From assembly GCF_029714365.1 (NCBI RefSeq), contig NZ_CP121660.1, positions 1,054,001 through 1,118,000 on the forward strand: 64,000 nt of DNA, read 5' to 3'. A program made the translations under genes and the position numbers. The notes under the pieces are model-generated. The model ran no database searches. It saw only the letters and a list, made by a program, of their open reading frames with translations, and was not told the DNA's origin. Below are positions 36,677-45,459 of the stretch, in pieces; the first letter of the stretch is position 1; the number at the start of each line of letters is the position of its first letter. Origin of the DNA: Sinorhizobium terangae (GTDB lineage Bacteria > Pseudomonadota > Alphaproteobacteria > Rhizobiales > Rhizobiaceae).

Positions 36677-36865
36677 ATGATACGCAGGGATATTGGAGCC
36701 CTCGATGGGTCTCCGGCAAAGCATATCTTCGATGTGGCGGAATACTGCAGGCGGGCGGGTATAAGCGAAGCCGAGCAAAGGCGCCTGGTCAAAGTGCTCG
36801 GTCCGTATGCGTCAAGCCACGAACTGCAGATGAACATCGTTCGGCCTCGGATCCGCACGCGCTGA
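36677..36865 (+). CDS. Small conserved rhizobial protein of unknown function
   Basis: A 62-residue cytosolic protein with a helix-rich centre (IFDVAEYCRRAGISEAEQRR, LVKVLGPYASSHELQ). Short proteins with an AEYCRR-like helix and an alternating charged pattern occur in Rhizobiaceae without known function. It starts after a purine-rich stretch and is convergent with the LysR gene. Confidence 0.5.
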   Translation: MIRRDIGALDGSPAKHIFDVAEYCRRAGISEAEQRRLVKVLGPYASSHELQMNIVRPRIRTR

Positions 36866-36956
36866 ACGGCAAGAGGAAGACCGGCGGCGGCTCTGCCGCG
36901 ATAGCCACCGGACGTAAGCGCGAGGACAACCGGCTACTCCGGCGTCATCGGAACTT

Positions 36957-37862
36957 TCACTGGCCATGAAGGTACGGTTTGATCTGTTCCGCCACGAAGT
37001 CCATGAACAGTCGTGCGCGCAACGGCGGCGTCCTGCCGAATGCATGAAGAAAATGAAGTGGCACGCGTTTGAGGGGGCGTGAGGGCAAAACGACTTCCAG
37101 CCGGCCCGCGCGGATGTCGGCTTCGACCGCGCAACGCAGGAGATAGGCCACTCCGAAGCCGTTTAATGCGGCGGCCCGAAGCGCGAAGCCACTATCCAGA
37201 TCAAGACGGCCCTCAGGCTCGATGGTGTCACCATCCAGGAACTGGATGAGAAAAGGTCGCCCGCCGAGGATGTAGCGCAAATGATTTGCGCGGCCGAGCT
37301 GTTCGATGGAAACGGGACGTCCAATCTCGCTCAGATACTCCGGCGACGCTACCAGGACCATCGGCAGTTCGCCGAGCGTGCGGAGATTGAGTTCGCTGTC
37401 AATGGGCGCACCGGCACGCAATGCCAGATCGTAGCCCTCGCGGATCAATTCCACTGGACGATCCGCCCACCCCACCTCCAGCCTTATCTCCGGGTGGACG
37501 CGCAGGAAATCGGTTGTCAACGCGCCCATCAAAATTCTTCCGAGCTCGCTCGGCATCGTTACGCGCAGCGTGCCGCGAGCGGCGGAAGCCGACCGAACCA
37601 CTTCCTCGGCATCCTCAAGGCCCCGGAGCAACGGCACGGTTCGCTCGTAATAGGCTGTTCCTTCGACGGTCAGCGTGAGCGATCGCGTGGAACGCCTGAA
37701 GAGCTTGGCTCCAAGGCGCTGCTCCAATCTTGCTACACTCTTTGAGACCGCGGATGGGGTGGTTCCCAGGAGCTTGGAAGCCGCGCTGAAGGAGCCGGTC
37801 TCTACGGTCAAAACAAAGGCCGATAAACCGGCGGTCTTATCACCAATAATCATTACGGACAT
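36957..37862 (-). CDS. LysR-family transcriptional regulator
   Basis: A 301-residue LTTR. The N-terminal winged helix (LSAFVLTVETGSFSAASKLL, then GTTPSAVSKSVARLEQRLG) and the C-terminal co-inducer domain (PSELGRILMG, AGRLEVVLPS, LRARLFMDFVAEQI) are typical. The start at 37862 is preferred because it gives family length; an upstream frame of 58 codons has no support. It is divergent from the FixJ-like regulator at 38137; targets may be the oxidoreductase genes downstream (inference). Confidence 0.85.
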   Translation of the reverse strand: MSVMIIGDKTAGLSAFVLTVETGSFSAASKLLGTTPSAVSKSVARLEQRLGAKLFRRSTRSLTLTVEGTAYYERTVPLLRGLEDAEEVVRSASAARGTLRVTMPSELGRILMGALTTDFLRVHPEIRLEVGWADRPVELIREGYDLALRAGAPIDSELNLRTLGELPMVLVASPEYLSEIGRPVSIEQLGRANHLRYILGGRPFLIQFLDGDTIEPEGRLDLDSGFALRAAALNGFGVAYLLRCAVEADIRAGRLEVVLPSRPLKRVPLHFLHAFGRTPPLRARLFMDFVAEQIKPYLHGQ

Positions 37863-38136
37863 CCCGGCACAAATGCTGTGCCAAACTAGGCACGCACGAG
37901 CCCGATTGTCGAGGATGCAATGAGCCGTGGCCTCGAGCCAAGCGAGTGCCGCATCGCCTAACGCGCTGACAATGCAGTGATATCGCCGATCGTTCAATTG
38001 CGCATTCTTCAGCCTCTGCTCGCTACGGCCAAACACGCGGGCGGCCTAAACCATTCTATACCTTGAAACAGAGTGCCTCCCTCGACGATTGGAGGCAGAA
38101 TGCAGCTATCGTTCCCGCATTCGAGGAGACAGCAAC

Positions 38137-38769
38137 ATGTCTGCCGCACGCAAAATCGAAGACGCGCCAGTCGAAGAACAAGCCGTGATTGTGATTGACG
38201 ACGACGCTGAAATACGTCTCTCCATGACCGACCTCTTTGAATCTGTGGGCATCAAATCATGTTCTTTCCGCGATGCTCTGGATTTCATCGAGAATGGGTC
38301 CTTGAATACGTCCGGCTGCATTGTTCTGGATGTTCGCATGCCGGGGATGAGTGGCATCGAGTTTCAATCCCGGCTGGAGGATCTGGGATGCCAAACTCCA
38401 GTTGTCTTCGTGACCGGCCATGGCGATGTGCCCATGAGTGTGAGCGCAATGAAAGCCGGTGCGGTAGACTTTCTGCTAAAGCCCTTCACCAATGAAGAAC
38501 TACTCGGTGCAGTAGCGAGGGCCTTCGAGACGGACCGGTCCAAACGACAGGATGCCGTCGTCAGGAACGCTATCAAGCAGAAAGCGTCGACACTGACGCC
38601 CCGGGAAAAGGAAGTGATGCAGCACGTCACCGACGGCCTTATGAACAAGCAAATAGCCTATGAGCTTGGGATCAGTGAGATCATGGTCAAGATTCACAGA
38701 GCCAGCGTGATGCGAAAGATGGAAGCCCGCTCGCTAGCCGACCTGGTGAAAAAATCGGAGCTCATCTGA
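38137..38769 (+). CDS. Orphan FixJ/NarL-family response regulator
   Basis: A 210-residue regulator with receiver (VIDDDAEI; phospho-acceptor Asp in IVLDVRMPG; VTGHGD; LLKPF) and LuxR-type HTH (LTPREKEVM, MNKQIAYELGISEIMVKIHR). No kinase is adjacent, so it is an orphan that may be driven by one of the kinases at 10698 or 49188, whose regulators it resembles. GAGGAG precedes the ATG at 38137. It is divergent from LysR. Confidence 0.88.
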   Translation: MSAARKIEDAPVEEQAVIVIDDDAEIRLSMTDLFESVGIKSCSFRDALDFIENGSLNTSGCIVLDVRMPGMSGIEFQSRLEDLGCQTPVVFVTGHGDVPMSVSAMKAGAVDFLLKPFTNEELLGAVARAFETDRSKRQDAVVRNAIKQKASTLTPREKEVMQHVTDGLMNKQIAYELGISEIMVKIHRASVMRKMEARSLADLVKKSELI

Positions 38770-38863
38770 TCCTGGCGCGGTGAACAACCGTCCGAGAACA
38801 ATTGCTCGGCATCCCGTTTTCTAAAGACGCCCGTTCGACGCGACATGTGGCCTGTTGGTGGCT

Positions 38864-39048
38864 CCCCCCTCTGCCCTGCCGGGCATCTCCCCTACCAGTG
38901 GGAAGATTGGCAGAAGGCACCGCCGTGTCCACCACCAGCTCCGAAGGGAGGTTCGCCATTCTCGAAAAGAGGGAGCGAGGACTCCGCCTCTTGCAGATCT
39001 CCCCCTTGTGGGCCCTTGTGGGGAGATGCCCGGCAGGGCAGAGGGGGG
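38864..39048. repeat. RIME-like inverted repeat element
   Basis: Two perfectly complementary 29-base arms (38864-38892 and 39020-39048) enclose 127 bases. They contain CTGCCCTGCCGGGCATCTCC, a sequence type that recurs as rhizobial intergenic mosaic elements. It fills much of the 38770-39265 gap, which has no supported gene. Confidence 0.6.
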
Positions 39049-39144
39049 TGCCGCCCCCAGCAGATAGAAGAAGTAAATCCCGTAATCGTTGATCTGGTGT
39101 TGCTCCAGCCGCCGCAAATCTCGTGTCCGCGAGTGGCTCAAACT

Positions 39145-39170
39145 GGATCCTAAACCAAGGTTTAGGATCC
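39145..39170. repeat. Perfect 12-base palindrome
   Basis: GGATCCTAAACC and GGTTTAGGATCC are perfect inverted arms around a central AA. It is 96 bases before the AhpD-like ATG. It could be a transcription-factor site, a terminator-like hairpin or another dispersed repeat. Confidence 0.5.
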
Positions 39171-39265
39171 GCGGGAGGAGCGTTCAAACTACTATTCGTG
39201 GCGTTCCATCTCCCACGTGCCGGCGTGGCCGGCATCCATTGGCGAACAAGCAAGGTAAGATTTCA

Positions 39266-39745
39266 ATGACACAGCGCCTGAACTACGCACAGCAGTCCCC
39301 CGAGCTCTTCAAGAAGTTGATGGAGCTCAGCGCCGCAGTGAACGACAGCGTCATCGACCAGAAGACGCGAGACCTGGTGCAGATCCGTGCCTCCCAATTG
39401 AACGGCTGCGCCTTTTGCCTCGACATGCACGTCAAGGAAGCAAAGATCCATGGCGAAAGCGAATTGCGCGTCCACCATGTTGCGATCTGGCGTGAGTCCA
39501 ACCTGTTTGCACCTCGCGAGCGGGCAGCGCTGGCCTGGACGGAAGTACTGACGAACCTGCCGGTCGGCGGTGTTCCCGATGACATTTACGAGCGTGTCCG
39601 CGGTCAGCTCTCCGAGAAAGAGATTTCCGACCTCACATTCGCAGTCATGACCATCAATGCCTGGAACCGCGCAAGCATCGGGTTCAAGGCCGTGCCGGGA
39701 TCAGCCGACAAGGCCTTTGGCCTCGACAAGGCCGGCTTGAACTAG
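39266..39745 (+). CDS. AhpD/carboxymuconolactone decarboxylase-like protein
   Basis: A 159-residue protein with the redox-active CxxC and His of AhpD-like peroxidases (CAFCLDMH; Cys48, Cys51, His55), in the CMD family. It may reduce peroxides via a thiol cycle, though related proteins have other roles. It starts at 39266 (start of a typical MTQRLNY N-terminus) and is followed by an NmrA-like dehydrogenase gene. The decayed CMD gene at 30165-30349 is a distant relative. Confidence 0.85.
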   Translation: MTQRLNYAQQSPELFKKLMELSAAVNDSVIDQKTRDLVQIRASQLNGCAFCLDMHVKEAKIHGESELRVHHVAIWRESNLFAPRERAALAWTEVLTNLPVGGVPDDIYERVRGQLSEKEISDLTFAVMTINAWNRASIGFKAVPGSADKAFGLDKAGLN

Positions 39746-39807
39746 ATCATTGCTCTCGACCGCTCGACTCCAAACGCGACTTGATCTGCAACCGGAGGTA
39801 TATTCCT

Positions 39808-40563
39808 GTGAAAATCGTAATTATTGGCGGGACCGGCCTGATCGGTTCAAAGACTGCCGACCGCTTGCGCAAGCGCGGCCACGAAGTCATCGCTGCGGCA
39901 CCAAATACGGGCGTCAACACGATTACCGGCGAAGGGCTCGCCGACGCTCTTAAGAATGCCGAGGTGGTCCTTGATCTCGCAAACTCCCCATCGTTCGAGG
40001 ACAAGGCCGTACTTGAGTTCTTCGAGACTTCGGGCAGGAACCTGCTCGCTGCAGAGAAAGTGGCTGGTGTGCAGCACCACATCGCTCTGTCGGTGGTCGG
40101 CACCGAACGCCTGCAGGAAAGCGGCTACTTCCGCGCCAAACTGGCGCAGGAAAAGCTGATCCGGGCATCCGGCATTCCTTACACGATTGTGCACTCCACA
40201 CAGTTCATGGAGTTCGTCAACGGCATCGCCCAATCCGGCACCGTCGGTGACACGGTGCACCTGTCGCCTGCTTTCATACAGCCGATCGCATCGGACGACG
40301 TCGCGGACGCCATGACCGAAGTGGCACTGGGCAAGCCGCAGAATGGAATCGTCGAAATCGCCGGCCCAGATCGTATGAAGCTCAGTGGATTGGTGGAGCG
40401 TTATCTGAAGAAGATGAACGATCCGAGAAAGGTCGTGGCAGATCCGGAAGCACGCTATTTCGGAGCCCGCCTCGAGGACAACTCTCTCGTTTCGGACAAA
40501 AGCCCGCGCCTTGGCCGCATTACGTTCGAACAGTGGTTTGCCATGGCGGCCCAGCCGAAGTAA
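39808..40563 (+). CDS. NmrA-like NAD(P)-binding protein
   Basis: A 251-residue atypical short-chain dehydrogenase with the Rossmann motif IGGTGLIGSKT at the N-terminus and no clear YxxxK. Such proteins sense or use NAD(P)H. The GTG at 39808 has GGAGG ten bases upstream and gives the natural VKIVIIGG start. It lies 62 bases after the AhpD-like gene and ends before an intrinsic terminator (40656-40695), so the two likely form one operon. Confidence 0.82.
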   Translation: MKIVIIGGTGLIGSKTADRLRKRGHEVIAAAPNTGVNTITGEGLADALKNAEVVLDLANSPSFEDKAVLEFFETSGRNLLAAEKVAGVQHHIALSVVGTERLQESGYFRAKLAQEKLIRASGIPYTIVHSTQFMEFVNGIAQSGTVGDTVHLSPAFIQPIASDDVADAMTEVALGKPQNGIVEIAGPDRMKLSGLVERYLKKMNDPRKVVADPEARYFGARLEDNSLVSDKSPRLGRITFEQWFAMAAQPK

Positions 40564-40655
40564 AGCGGAGCACGTGACGAGAGCATTGGTGACGTGCCGG
40601 GCGACCGGCACCTCCTCACCGCAGAATGGGCCACTAATACCTGGAAACAGCAAGA

Positions 40656-40695
40656 GGTTGGCCGCGACAACTAAGATTCGCGGCCAGCCTTTTTC
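40656..40695 (+). terminator. Intrinsic terminator
   Basis: An 8-base stem TGGCCGCG/CGCGGCCA (40659-40666 with 40679-40686), then CC and five T (40690-40694). It ends the AhpD-like/NmrA-like operon. Confidence 0.75.
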
Positions 40696-40799
40696 GTTCC
40701 CGTGTTGCCGCGCGAACAGCGCCTCCGGGGGGGGTCGGAGGGGACCGCTACACCCCCTCGCCAATTCAGCCGTCGCCCTCAGACCAAATCAGCGCGACC

Positions 40800-41543
40800 T
40801 CAGACGACCGAGAGCCCTCCATCTACCGACAGAATTTGACCAGTCGTCCATGCCGTGTCCGGGTTCGCAAACATTGCTATCCATTGCGCCACGTCATGCG
40901 GTGTGCCGCGCCGCTTCAAGGGGATGAGATTGCGCTCATACTCCTTGACGTCCTCCGCTTCTTTGGCAGTCAGTCCCATCATCCCCGTCAGCGCGCCGGT
41001 TTCCGTCGGTCCGGCGGCAACTGCATTTACGCGAATTCCATGGGGTGCAAGCTCAAGCGCCCAGCAACGCGTGAGATGCTCGAGCGCTGCCTTGCTCGCG
41101 GCGTAATGCGAGAAGCCCGGAGCAGCCTTGTGACCATAGGTGCTGGAGATGTTGATGATCGTTCCGCCCCGGCCGCTCAGGTGCGGAAGGGCTGCGGCGG
41201 CCAACAGACTTGGGCCCACTACGTTGACAGCGAAGATGTCCTTTATGCGCTCCTCCGTGGCGTCCCCAAGCGGCATGATGCCACCTGCTCCGGCGTTGTT
41301 GATCAGAATATCCACCCTCCCCCAAAGACCGATTGCTTCCTCAACCGTCCGCTGGACATCTGCCGCCTTTGCTACATCGGCAACAATTCCTTTGATATTT
41401 TCCGATTGGGCGCAGACTTCATCAATTCCCGGCTGACGCCGTGCCGTTATCAGAACACGAGCTCCAAGCTTTGCTAAAGTAATAGCCACTTCGCGGCCGA
41501 TGCCGGAACTGCCACCCGTAACGATTGCGACTAGATCGCGCAT
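40800..41543 (-). CDS. Short-chain dehydrogenase/reductase
   Basis: A 247-residue classical SDR with cofactor motif TGGSSGIG, NNAGAGG and active site ISS...YAASK (Ser, Tyr, Lys). It catalyses NAD(P)-dependent oxidation or reduction of an unknown alcohol or ketone. The ATG at 41543 has AAGAGG upstream. It is divergent from the exported alpha/beta hydrolase at 41871. Confidence 0.88.
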   Translation of the reverse strand: MRDLVAIVTGGSSGIGREVAITLAKLGARVLITARRQPGIDEVCAQSENIKGIVADVAKAADVQRTVEEAIGLWGRVDILINNAGAGGIMPLGDATEERIKDIFAVNVVGPSLLAAAALPHLSGRGGTIINISSTYGHKAAPGFSHYAASKAALEHLTRCWALELAPHGIRVNAVAAGPTETGALTGMMGLTAKEAEDVKEYERNLIPLKRRGTPHDVAQWIAMFANPDTAWTTGQILSVDGGLSVV

Positions 41544-41870
41544 CACTAAACCTCTTAATTTCACTGGATTTTGGTCGTCATTGGCGACAACTGATCTTTG
41601 CCAAACGAACGACGTACTCTTCATTCCTGCTGACAGGAGCCGGACTGATCTATCACAAGCGGAGGTTTTTATTAGCTATCCACATGGCACGTCGCCTTTG
41701 CCGCTTTGTCTTGAATGATGATCGCGATCGCACACAGACCCGGTACCCAAACCTATGTACAGCTTCAGTCGGCGAGCCTGGGCGGTCATGTTCGCAAGCG
41801 CTCAACGACCTCGAGCACGAAAACCATCCAACACGCATCGACGCCATTTTTGCGGATGCAGGAGAAAGCA

Positions 41871-42845
41871 ATGGATTCCAATAGCACCCAGGCCACTCGC
41901 CGTGGCGTAATGACCGCCGGGCTCGGCCTCGCCACCGCAGCGGCTCTTCCCGTGACGTCGGCCACAACAGCCTCGGCCGCCCCCGCGTCTCCGGCGGTGG
42001 GCCGCGCATTGCGCGCAAACAGAGTCACAACCGCCGACGGCGTAGAGATCTTCTACAAGGATTGGGGCCCGAGGAGCGGGCAGCCCATCATGTTTCATCA
42101 CGGTTGGCCGCTCAGCTCCGACGATTGGGACACACAGCTGCTTTTCTTCATGGAGAAGGGCTATCGCGTCGTCGCTCACGATCGACGTGGGCATGGGCGA
42201 TCAAGCGATGTAAACGACGGCCACGATATGGACCATTATGCCAGCGATGCCGCGGCCGTGGTCGAGCACCTGGATCTTCGCAATGCGATCCACGTCGGTC
42301 ACTCGACGGGGGGTGGCGAAGCCGCCCGCTATGTCGCCCGCCATGGCAATGGGCGCGTGGCCAAGCTGGTCCTCATTGGCGCAGTCCCCCCGCTGATGGT
42401 CAAGACGCCCGAAAACCCCGGCGGACTGCCCATTGAAGTGTTCGATGGTTTCAGGAGGGCACTGTTGGAGAACCGCAGCCAGCTTTACCGGGATTTCGCA
42501 AGCGGACCGTTCTACGGATACAATCGGCCCGGCGCGATCCCGTCAAACTCTGTGATCGAGAACTGGTGGCGGCAGGCAATGACGGGCAGCACCAAGGCCC
42601 AGTACGATGGCATCAAGGCATTCTCGGAGACTGACTTCACCGATGACCTCAAGACCATCGATGTGCCGGTACTCGTCATGCACGGAGATGACGACCAGGT
42701 CGTTCCGGTCGCCGACTCCGCCCTCTTGTCCGCCAAGCTTCTCAGCAACAACGTGCTCAAGGTGTACAAGGGGCTTCCCCACGGGATGGCGACGACCCAT
42801 GCCGACGTGATCAACCGCGACATCCTCGAGTTTATCACCGCTTAA
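41871..42845 (+). CDS. Tat-exported alpha/beta hydrolase (chloroperoxidase-like)
   Basis: A 324-residue hydrolase. The N-terminus has a Tat-like twin Arg ([19 protein letters not shown]), so it is probably exported folded. The catalytic triad is visible: nucleophile Ser145 in GHSTGG, Asp in HGDDD (273-275) and His304 in GLPHG; HHGWP forms the oxyanion hole. Relatives are called non-haem chloroperoxidases or esterases. AGGAGAA lies before the ATG at 41871. The physiological substrate is unknown. Confidence 0.87.
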   Translation: MDSNSTQATRRGVMTAGLGLATAAALPVTSATTASAAPASPAVGRALRANRVTTADGVEIFYKDWGPRSGQPIMFHHGWPLSSDDWDTQLLFFMEKGYRVVAHDRRGHGRSSDVNDGHDMDHYASDAAAVVEHLDLRNAIHVGHSTGGGEAARYVARHGNGRVAKLVLIGAVPPLMVKTPENPGGLPIEVFDGFRRALLENRSQLYRDFASGPFYGYNRPGAIPSNSVIENWWRQAMTGSTKAQYDGIKAFSETDFTDDLKTIDVPVLVMHGDDDQVVPVADSALLSAKLLSNNVLKVYKGLPHGMATTHADVINRDILEFITA

Positions 42846-42866
42846 ATACGATGCGCCGTGCAATAC

Positions 42867-42889
42867 AGCCCCCAGCATCGCTGGGGGCT
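42867..42889 (+). terminator. Hairpin after the hydrolase gene
   Basis: A perfect 10-base stem AGCCCCCAGC/GCTGGGGGCT (42867-42876 with 42880-42889) and a 3-base loop, 21 bases after the stop. No good T run follows. Confidence 0.55.
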
Positions 42890-42988
42890 TCCGAAATGCC
42901 TGTAAACGGAACGTGCATTTTGCCTCGACATCTGCCACATGGTCGAGATCGAGCCATCAATCACCGGCCCTCTCCCCCTCACGGCCCG

Positions 42989-43408
42989 CTATGCCGCCTG
43001 CAGCAATGCCTGGAGGTCGCGTCTTCGTCGCAGAAGATCGGCGATGGTGTACTTCTCAAACACTGAGACAAAGGCTCTCGTTGCTTCCGACAGTATCGGT
43101 GGGAGACTGCAGGCCGGAGCTATCACACAGCCGGAACACTCAATAAGGTCCGTCAAACCCTCCGTATGCCTCAGCAGGTCCCCCAGGTTTATTTCGCCGG
43201 CGGGCCTGGCAAGCTGAATCCCACCATTTCGTCCGCGCGTCGACTTGATGAAGCCGACGTTCGCGAGATCCTGCACGACCTTCATCAGGTGGTTCTGCGA
43301 GATGTCGAACGCATCCGCAATCTCACGTATGGAGCACACGGCGGGTTCCCGCGCGCCCAGGTAAGTCAGCGTCCGGATCGCGTAGTCCGTATATCGCGTG
43401 AGCCTCAT
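42989..43408 (-). CDS. nsrR: NO-sensing repressor NsrR (Rrf2 family)
   Basis: A 139-residue Rrf2-family repressor with winged-helix DNA-binding domain (SIREIADAFDISQNHLMKVV) and three Cys at positions 91, 94 and 100 (CSGCVIAPAC) plus Asp8 (TDYA), matching the [4Fe-4S] ligand set of NsrR. NO removes the cluster and lifts repression. It is divergent from a haemoglobin gene and hmp, and two NsrR-like sites lie between them. Terminal residues are as in the family. Confidence 0.9.
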   Translation of the reverse strand: MRLTRYTDYAIRTLTYLGAREPAVCSIREIADAFDISQNHLMKVVQDLANVGFIKSTRGRNGGIQLARPAGEINLGDLLRHTEGLTDLIECSGCVIAPACSLPPILSEATRAFVSVFEKYTIADLLRRRRDLQALLQAA

Positions 43409-43440
43409 TTTCCCACCTGCGTCAAAACGCCTGCCCGATA

Positions 43441-43463
43441 AAGATGCATTTCAATAGCATCTT
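43441..43463. promoter_or_regulatory. NsrR-like operator 1
   Basis: A 23-base near-perfect palindrome with arms AAGATGCATTT and AATAGCATCTT around a central C, close to the published NsrR pattern of AANATGCATTT-N-inverse. It lies 33 bases before the nsrR start codon and 51 before the haemoglobin start, so it can repress both. Confidence 0.7.
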
Positions 43464-43477
43464 TTTGTGCGGCGCAA

Positions 43478-43500
43478 TAGATGTATCTCAGAAGCATGTT
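43478..43500. promoter_or_regulatory. NsrR-like operator 2 (weaker)
   Basis: A second, weaker copy of the same palindrome: 17 of 22 arm positions agree with the ideal site. Its centre is 37 bases from that of site 1. Because it covers the ATGs at 43481 and 43496, it argues that translation begins later, at the GTG 43514. Confidence 0.5.
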
Positions 43501-43513
43501 ATGGAGGCTTGCG

Positions 43514-44194
43514 GTGGAAAGAGAAAAACTCGACGAGCGCGAAATTCCGAAAATTCTGGCGCGGTTTTACGAGCGGGTGAGAGCCGACGCCGAGCTTGGA
43601 CCAGTCTTTGCCGTCGTCGCGGATTGGGACGAGCACTTGGTCCGCCTGTCGGAGTTCTGGTCGTCGGTGATGCTGACGACAGGCCGGTACAAAGGAAATC
43701 CTGTCTCCATGCACATGATCCACGCCGAACGGATCCGTCCGGAAATGTTCGATCGCTGGCTGGCTCTGTGGCGCCTGACGACATCCGAGATGCTGCCGCA
43801 GCATTTGGCGATTGAGATGCAAGCCAAAGCCACACGTATAGCATCGCGGCTGTCGCGCGCCATTCGTCCTGAGGCGTCACAAGCATACTCGGGGCAGCCG
43901 GCCAAGACGGCAGGGCCGACCACGCCGTACAGGATCACCTCGGCGTTCGACGAGGCTTCTTTGCCTCAAGCCCTGCTTCGGTCGCATGCGCTCAAATCCG
44001 GAACCTGGGGTGTAATTCGCGTCCACGACGGCGCAGTGAGGTATCGCGCCGATGGCGCGACACAGGCGATCCTTCTTGATCGCTATAGACCGGGGATCGT
44101 TCCCCCCGAAGTTCCGCATCGCTTGGAGCTTGCGGGGCCGGTCAATCTGCAGATCGAGTTCTACGATCGCAATCCAGGCATTGAAATCAGCTAA
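43514..44194 (+). CDS. Group III truncated haemoglobin fused to DUF1971
   Basis: A 226-residue two-domain protein. The N-terminal half is a group III (P-type) truncated haemoglobin (ILARFYERVRADAELGPVF, FWSSVMLTTGRYKGNPVSMH, with a His near 67 as likely proximal ligand); the C-terminal half is DUF1971, a cupin-like domain (GTWGVIRVHDGAVRYRA). It probably handles NO or related species. The GTG at 43514 has GGAGG upstream; earlier ATGs fall in the operator. It is followed 19 bases later by hmp. Confidence 0.8.
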   Translation: MEREKLDEREIPKILARFYERVRADAELGPVFAVVADWDEHLVRLSEFWSSVMLTTGRYKGNPVSMHMIHAERIRPEMFDRWLALWRLTTSEMLPQHLAIEMQAKATRIASRLSRAIRPEASQAYSGQPAKTAGPTTPYRITSAFDEASLPQALLRSHALKSGTWGVIRVHDGAVRYRADGATQAILLDRYRPGIVPPEVPHRLELAGPVNLQIEFYDRNPGIEIS

Positions 44195-44213
44195 GAGAAA
44201 GAAAGGACCTCTT

Positions 44214-45428
44214 ATGCCACGTCCGCTGTCATCGCAGACAATCGAGCTCGTGAAACAGAGCGCACCCGCGCTTGCCGCGCATGGCGCTGAAATCACCAAG
44301 CGCATGTACACGCTGCTCTTTCAGGAGGAACACATCCGGGCACTCTTCAATCACGCCAATCAGGGTGAGAAGGGATCGCAAGTGCACGCGCTTGCGGCGG
44401 CGATCCTCGCATACGCCGAGAATATCGAAAACCTCGCGGTTCTCGGTCCTGCCATCGAACGCATCGCGCACAAGCACATCGGCTATCACATTCTGCCCGA
44501 GCACTATCCGTTCGTGGCCAGGGCACTGCTTTCGGCGATCGGAGACGTTCTCGGAGACGCCGCCTCTCCCGCCCTGCTTGAGGCCTGGGGCGAGGCATAT
44601 TGGTTCCTTGCCGACGTGCTGAAGGAGCGCGAAGCCGAGATCCGCGCCGATCTTGATAGAAGGGCGGGCGGCTGGAATGGATGGCGAACATTCGCGATCG
44701 CCGTGAGGCGGAAGGAGAGTGACGTCGTCACGTCGTTCATACTTCGGCCGACGGACGGCCAGCCGGTCGTCAGGCACAGGCCGGGTCAGTACCTGACCTT
44801 CCGCTTCCGCCTCGCCGACGGATCCGACGTGAAGCGCAACTACTCGATTTCCAGCGGTCCCAATGACGAGTACTACCGGATTTCGGTGAAGCGTGAGGAG
44901 CACGGTCAGGGCGGCTCGAAATTTCTGCACGACCACGCGGAGATCGGCACCGTGCTCGAGGTTACTCCCCCCGCGGGGGACTTCTTCCTTCCGGATGAAC
45001 CGAGCCGGCCGGTCGTGCTCCTCTCAGGCGGAGTCGGGCTCACACCGATGGTGAGTATGCTGGAAGCGATCGCCTCGGACTACCCGGAATTGGAGGCCCA
45101 CTACGTCCACGGTGCGCTGAACAGCTCGACGCACGCGATGGATCGCCATGTGCGATCGCTCGCCAAAACGCACGGCGGCGTCACGGTCCGGACATTCTAC
45201 AGCGAGCCGGGCTCGGCAGATGCGGCGGGCTACTCGCACGATCATGATGGCTTCATCACGGCAAACTGGCTGAGGGAGAATACGCCCTTCGCGTCGGCGG
45301 ACTTTTACCTCTGCGGCCCCAAGCCCTTCCTGCGCGCCTTGGTCGGTGATCTGACCCGCGCGGGCGTTCCGAGCGAACGCGTTCACTTCGAGATCTTTGG
45401 GCCTGCGGACGAAAAGATTGCCGCCTGA
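44214..45428 (+). CDS. hmp: Flavohaemoprotein (NO dioxygenase Hmp)
   Basis: A 404-residue NO dioxygenase that turns NO and O2 into nitrate. The globin domain has Tyr32 (MYTLLF), Gln56 and proximal His88 (HKHIGYH); the FAD domain has RNYSIS (208-213); the NAD domain has GGVGLTPM and CGPKPF. Length fits the family. The ATG at 44214 follows GAAAGGA. It is the second gene of the NsrR-controlled operon and is followed by a very strong hairpin. Confidence 0.95.
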   Translation: MPRPLSSQTIELVKQSAPALAAHGAEITKRMYTLLFQEEHIRALFNHANQGEKGSQVHALAAAILAYAENIENLAVLGPAIERIAHKHIGYHILPEHYPFVARALLSAIGDVLGDAASPALLEAWGEAYWFLADVLKEREAEIRADLDRRAGGWNGWRTFAIAVRRKESDVVTSFILRPTDGQPVVRHRPGQYLTFRFRLADGSDVKRNYSISSGPNDEYYRISVKREEHGQGGSKFLHDHAEIGTVLEVTPPAGDFFLPDEPSRPVVLLSGGVGLTPMVSMLEAIASDYPELEAHYVHGALNSSTHAMDRHVRSLAKTHGGVTVRTFYSEPGSADAAGYSHDHDGFITANWLRENTPFASADFYLCGPKPFLRALVGDLTRAGVPSERVHFEIFGPADEKIAA

Positions 45429-45433
45429 CAGCT

Positions 45434-45459
45434 CCGCCGGGGCCTCACGGCCCCGGCGG
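45434..45459 (+). terminator. Hairpin after hmp
   Basis: A perfect 11-base GC stem (45434-45444 with 45449-45459) and a four-base loop, 5 bases after the hmp stop. The T run is poor. Confidence 0.6.
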
